Below, one piece after another: positions 62,348-64,000 of a stretch of 64,000 nt of DNA (its first letter is position 1; each line of letters begins with the position of its first letter). The position numbers were made by a program, and so were the translations under genes. Source of the DNA: Bacteroidota bacterium (GTDB lineage: Bacteria > Bacteroidota > Bacteroidia > B-17B0 > Aurantibacillaceae); assembly GCA_020403265.1 (NCBI GenBank), contig JADBXZ010000010.1, forward strand, positions 1-64,000. Direction: 5' to 3'. The notes below the pieces were generated by a model that saw only the letters and a list, made by a program, of their open reading frames with translations, did no database searches and was not told the origin of the DNA.

Positions 62348-62713
62348 ATGACTAAGATTAATTCAGTAGTAATTATTGATTTTTCTGAAATTGATAATTT
62401 CATCAATCAAAAAACTTTGGAATACTATGGAGCAAAAAACATTCACACTTTTCAAAAGCCAAATGAAGCTTTATGTTTTCTGGAAGAAACGGACTTGAAT
62501 TTTCAATTAATTATAGTGGGGAATAACATGCCTTTATTAAACGGTTTTGATTTTATTTCTAAATTCAATACACTGGGATTACATTCCAAACACGGTAAAG
62601 TGATTTTACTTTCTGCTTTCTTCACTCCTGATGAAATTGAAGAAGCAATGCAAAAAGAAATACACTACCTATCAAAACCTCTCATTATTGAGCAAGTGAT
62701 ACAATACTTGTAG
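62348..62713 (+). CDS. receiver-domain-like protein lacking the phosphoacceptor Asp
   Basis: A 121-residue single-domain protein with receiver-like fold markers: VVIIDFSEID at the acidic pocket, LIIVGNNMPLLNGFDFI where LIxxDxxMP is expected, the Ser in ILLSAFF and the Lys in YLSKPL. The phosphoacceptor position holds Gly (VGNNMP) and one of the two pocket acids is Phe, so phosphorylation is not expected. It may be a protein-protein interaction version. There is no output domain. It is co-transcribed with the 75-residue protein. Confidence 0.7.
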   Translation: MTKINSVVIIDFSEIDNFINQKTLEYYGAKNIHTFQKPNEALCFLEETDLNFQLIIVGNNMPLLNGFDFISKFNTLGLHSKHGKVILLSAFFTPDEIEEAMQKEIHYLSKPLIIEQVIQYL

Positions 62714-62773
62714 TTTCCAAAGTAACTAATTTAAAATTATTCCGTACAACAATTAAACTTAAAATTATTTGTT

Positions 62774-63097
62774 ATGGAACAGTATAAAATCATTTATGAG
62801 ATTGTAGCAACTGGATTTATCTCAGCACTTGTTTACTATTTTGTTTATCAGCCAAAATACGAAAAAGAAAAGGATATGAAATCAATTGAAATAATCTGCA
62901 ATAAAGCTTATAAGTCTTTATTTGCAACGTGTATTATACTTGCATTTATCACGTTAATTTTTGGATTAACTGGATATTTAGAAAAAATGGAAACGATAAA
63001 TGCTGTTGCTACGTTTTTAGTTGAATCATTAATCTTCTTAGTGTTTAGTTATTCTTTTTCTCCTCCTAAAATAACAAGTAAACTTTTTTCAAAATAA
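62774..63097 (+). CDS. small multi-pass membrane protein, unknown
   Basis: A 107-residue protein with three hydrophobic segments (about 9-25, 48-66 and 78-95) joined by charged loops (KYEKEKDMKS). There is no known domain. It is 60 bp after the receiver-like gene, and the break could hold a separate promoter. Whether it belongs to the element or to the host chromosome cannot be decided here. Confidence 0.6.
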   Translation: MEQYKIIYEIVATGFISALVYYFVYQPKYEKEKDMKSIEIICNKAYKSLFATCIILAFITLIFGLTGYLEKMETINAVATFLVESLIFLVFSYSFSPPKITSKLFSK

Positions 63098-63181
63098 GTT
63101 TACGTTTTTGTATATTTACATAAATGCCAAATACCAGAAAGACATAATCTTTGAGCATTTTTAAAGGTAAATCATTAATGA

Positions 63182-63625
63182 ATGAGAGTGATTTTTTGCA
63201 TATTGATTTTGAGTTTTAATCTTGAAGCTCAAGTAATAAAAAAGGACACTTTTCTTATTAAAATTGAGTATAAAAAAATATGTCAAACTAAGTATAGCTT
63301 AACTTGCTCTGGTGGGAAATATTATTTTAATGGGAGTGTTATTTCTAAAGAGCGATATTTAGAAATGGATAGATTTGCCGAAAGTATTTGCGATAGTCTG
63401 TTGGATAAAGCCAGTAGTAATTATTGTAAATTTTACAATAAGGATTCTATTATTGTTGAAGAGGGAATTTGGCATCGTGAATATTTTGAAGGGATATACA
63501 AGGAATATTATGACAACGGCGTATTAAAAACAAAAGGATATTTTTCACAAGATGGAGATAGAAAAGAGAAATGGTTTTTCTATGATAAGAGAGGTAAACT
63601 AAATAAAACCATCGACTACAAATAA
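63182..63625 (+). CDS. secreted MORN-like (YwqK-type) repeat protein
   Basis: A 147-residue exported protein with signal peptide residues 1-16 (ending LEAQ). The C-terminal part has MORN-like units: YKEYYDNGVLKTKGYFS, then KEKWFFYDKRGKLNKTIDY, typical of the YwqK family in Bacteroidota. The N-terminal mature part has a Cys pair (CQTKYSLTC). Many such proteins are secreted or surface-bound with unknown role. It is followed 22 bp later by another exported protein. Confidence 0.72.
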   Translation: MRVIFCILILSFNLEAQVIKKDTFLIKIEYKKICQTKYSLTCSGGKYYFNGSVISKERYLEMDRFAESICDSLLDKASSNYCKFYNKDSIIVEEGIWHREYFEGIYKEYYDNGVLKTKGYFSQDGDRKEKWFFYDKRGKLNKTIDYK

Positions 63626-63647
63626 TAATTTATTTTTAGATTAGTTT

Positions 63648-64000
63648 ATGAAAGTTATAGCAATTTATATGATGTGTTTAATAGCAACAAATGTTTACTC
63701 TCAAGAGATTAAAGTCAGACTTGCTGGAGCTGAATATGATGTTTGTACATCATTCGCTTACGCAGAACAATTTAACCCCGATAGTGTTAAAGGCTTTTGT
63801 TTGCAAAGTAAAGGCTATAAAGACTTTCCTAAAGAAGTCCTTAAGTATAAAAATATTATTGTACTTGATTTAAGTTCCAAACATTTAGATGAAATGGTAG
63901 AGTATCTTAATAGTTCTGAACGTAAGGCTTACGAAAAAAGATTGCGAAATGGAGGCAAGCAATTTGGTTATCCTCTTTTCAGAGCAAACTCTGTTGTAAC
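63648..64000 (+). CDS. secreted protein, possibly leucine-rich-repeat-like (partial)
   Basis: An open frame starting at the ATG at 63648 and running off the window (117 codons visible). A signal peptide is evident (MKVIAIYMMCLIATNVYSQ). The mature part contains YKNIIVLDLSSKHLDEM, a strand-turn pattern resembling a leucine-rich repeat, and a basic stretch (KAYEKRLRNGGK). The 3' end is missing, so length and full domain content are unknown. It is close downstream of the MORN-like gene. Confidence 0.65.
   Translation, partial: MKVIAIYMMCLIATNVYSQEIKVRLAGAEYDVCTSFAYAEQFNPDSVKGFCLQSKGYKDFPKEVLKYKNIIVLDLSSKHLDEMVEYLNSSERKAYEKRLRNGGKQFGYPLFRANSVV

Noticed and set aside
1-64000. CRISPR array, rRNA or tRNA genes
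   Set aside because: No regularly spaced identical repeats with unique spacers and no recognisable structural RNA sequence were seen on either strand.

Overview
The window reads as a low-GC Bacteroidota chromosome (Flavobacteriales/Sphingobacteriales-like by gene content) carrying a large mobile element. The Bacteroidota assignment rests on a PorP/SprF-type type IX secretion (T9SS) protein, two kinds of T9SS C-terminal sorting domain, a DUF3276 PUR-family protein, a DUF4175 giant coiled-coil protein, a LytTR regulator beside a propeller-type sensor kinase, and TAnnTTTG-type promoter boxes.

Region 1 (1-32.4 kb) is ordinary backbone: agmatinase-family hydrolase, pdxH, a POT peptide transporter, a TPR/SpoIIE phosphatase, engB, a GNAT lipid-type acyltransferase, T9SS genes, miaA, yraN, truA, an ABC exporter, DUF4175 plus an RsbW-like ATPase, an Omp85-type barrel, a LytS/LytTR pair, small secreted proteins, a SOUL protein and a large SBBP-repeat secreted protein. 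Gene-poor gaps at 20.5-21.5, 29.0-29.8 and 32.4-32.9 kb hold a family of hairpin cassettes and, in the first gap, two decayed gene fragments.

Region 2 (32.9-39.8 kb) looks like a defence island, all leftward: an unknown protein, a Gp37/Gp68-type three-Cys protein with its TcmP partner, an ORF interrupted by an in-frame amber codon, and a fused nuclease-methyltransferase (type IIG-like).

Region 3 (39.9-58.9 kb) is the most unusual part: 23 tightly packed leftward genes with many overlaps. They encode a RadA-like ATPase with tandem N-terminal repeats, a 1580-residue methyltransferase/strawberry-notch helicase, a phage-fibre-like protein, a lysis set (amidase, membrane-anchored glucosaminidase, two holin-like proteins, a spanin-like coiled coil), membrane-anchored peptidoglycan-binding and annexin-like proteins, several small beta-rich candidate capsid proteins, a papain/transglutaminase-fold protein with a long Gly/Ser/Asn linker, and an LEA14-like protein. 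No terminase, portal, tape-measure or tail-sheath gene is seen. A short G-L-x-G motif recurs in otherwise unrelated proteins of this block. My best reading is an undescribed tailless, probably membrane-containing provirus; this is inference.

Region 4 (58.9-62.1 kb) is a control zone: six 10-bp repeats ahead of the leftward operon, small DNA-binding proteins, a GIY-YIG-like nuclease, an XRE-ImmA-like protein whose metal-binding His is replaced by Tyr, and an XRE repressor with two TGTCA-N4-TGACA operators, one covering the -33 box of a rightward promoter. Region 5 (62.1-64 kb) has small rightward genes of uncertain ownership, including a receiver-like protein without its phosphoacceptor Asp, a MORN-like secreted protein and a gene running off the end. 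No integrase, tRNA, rRNA or CRISPR array was recognised.
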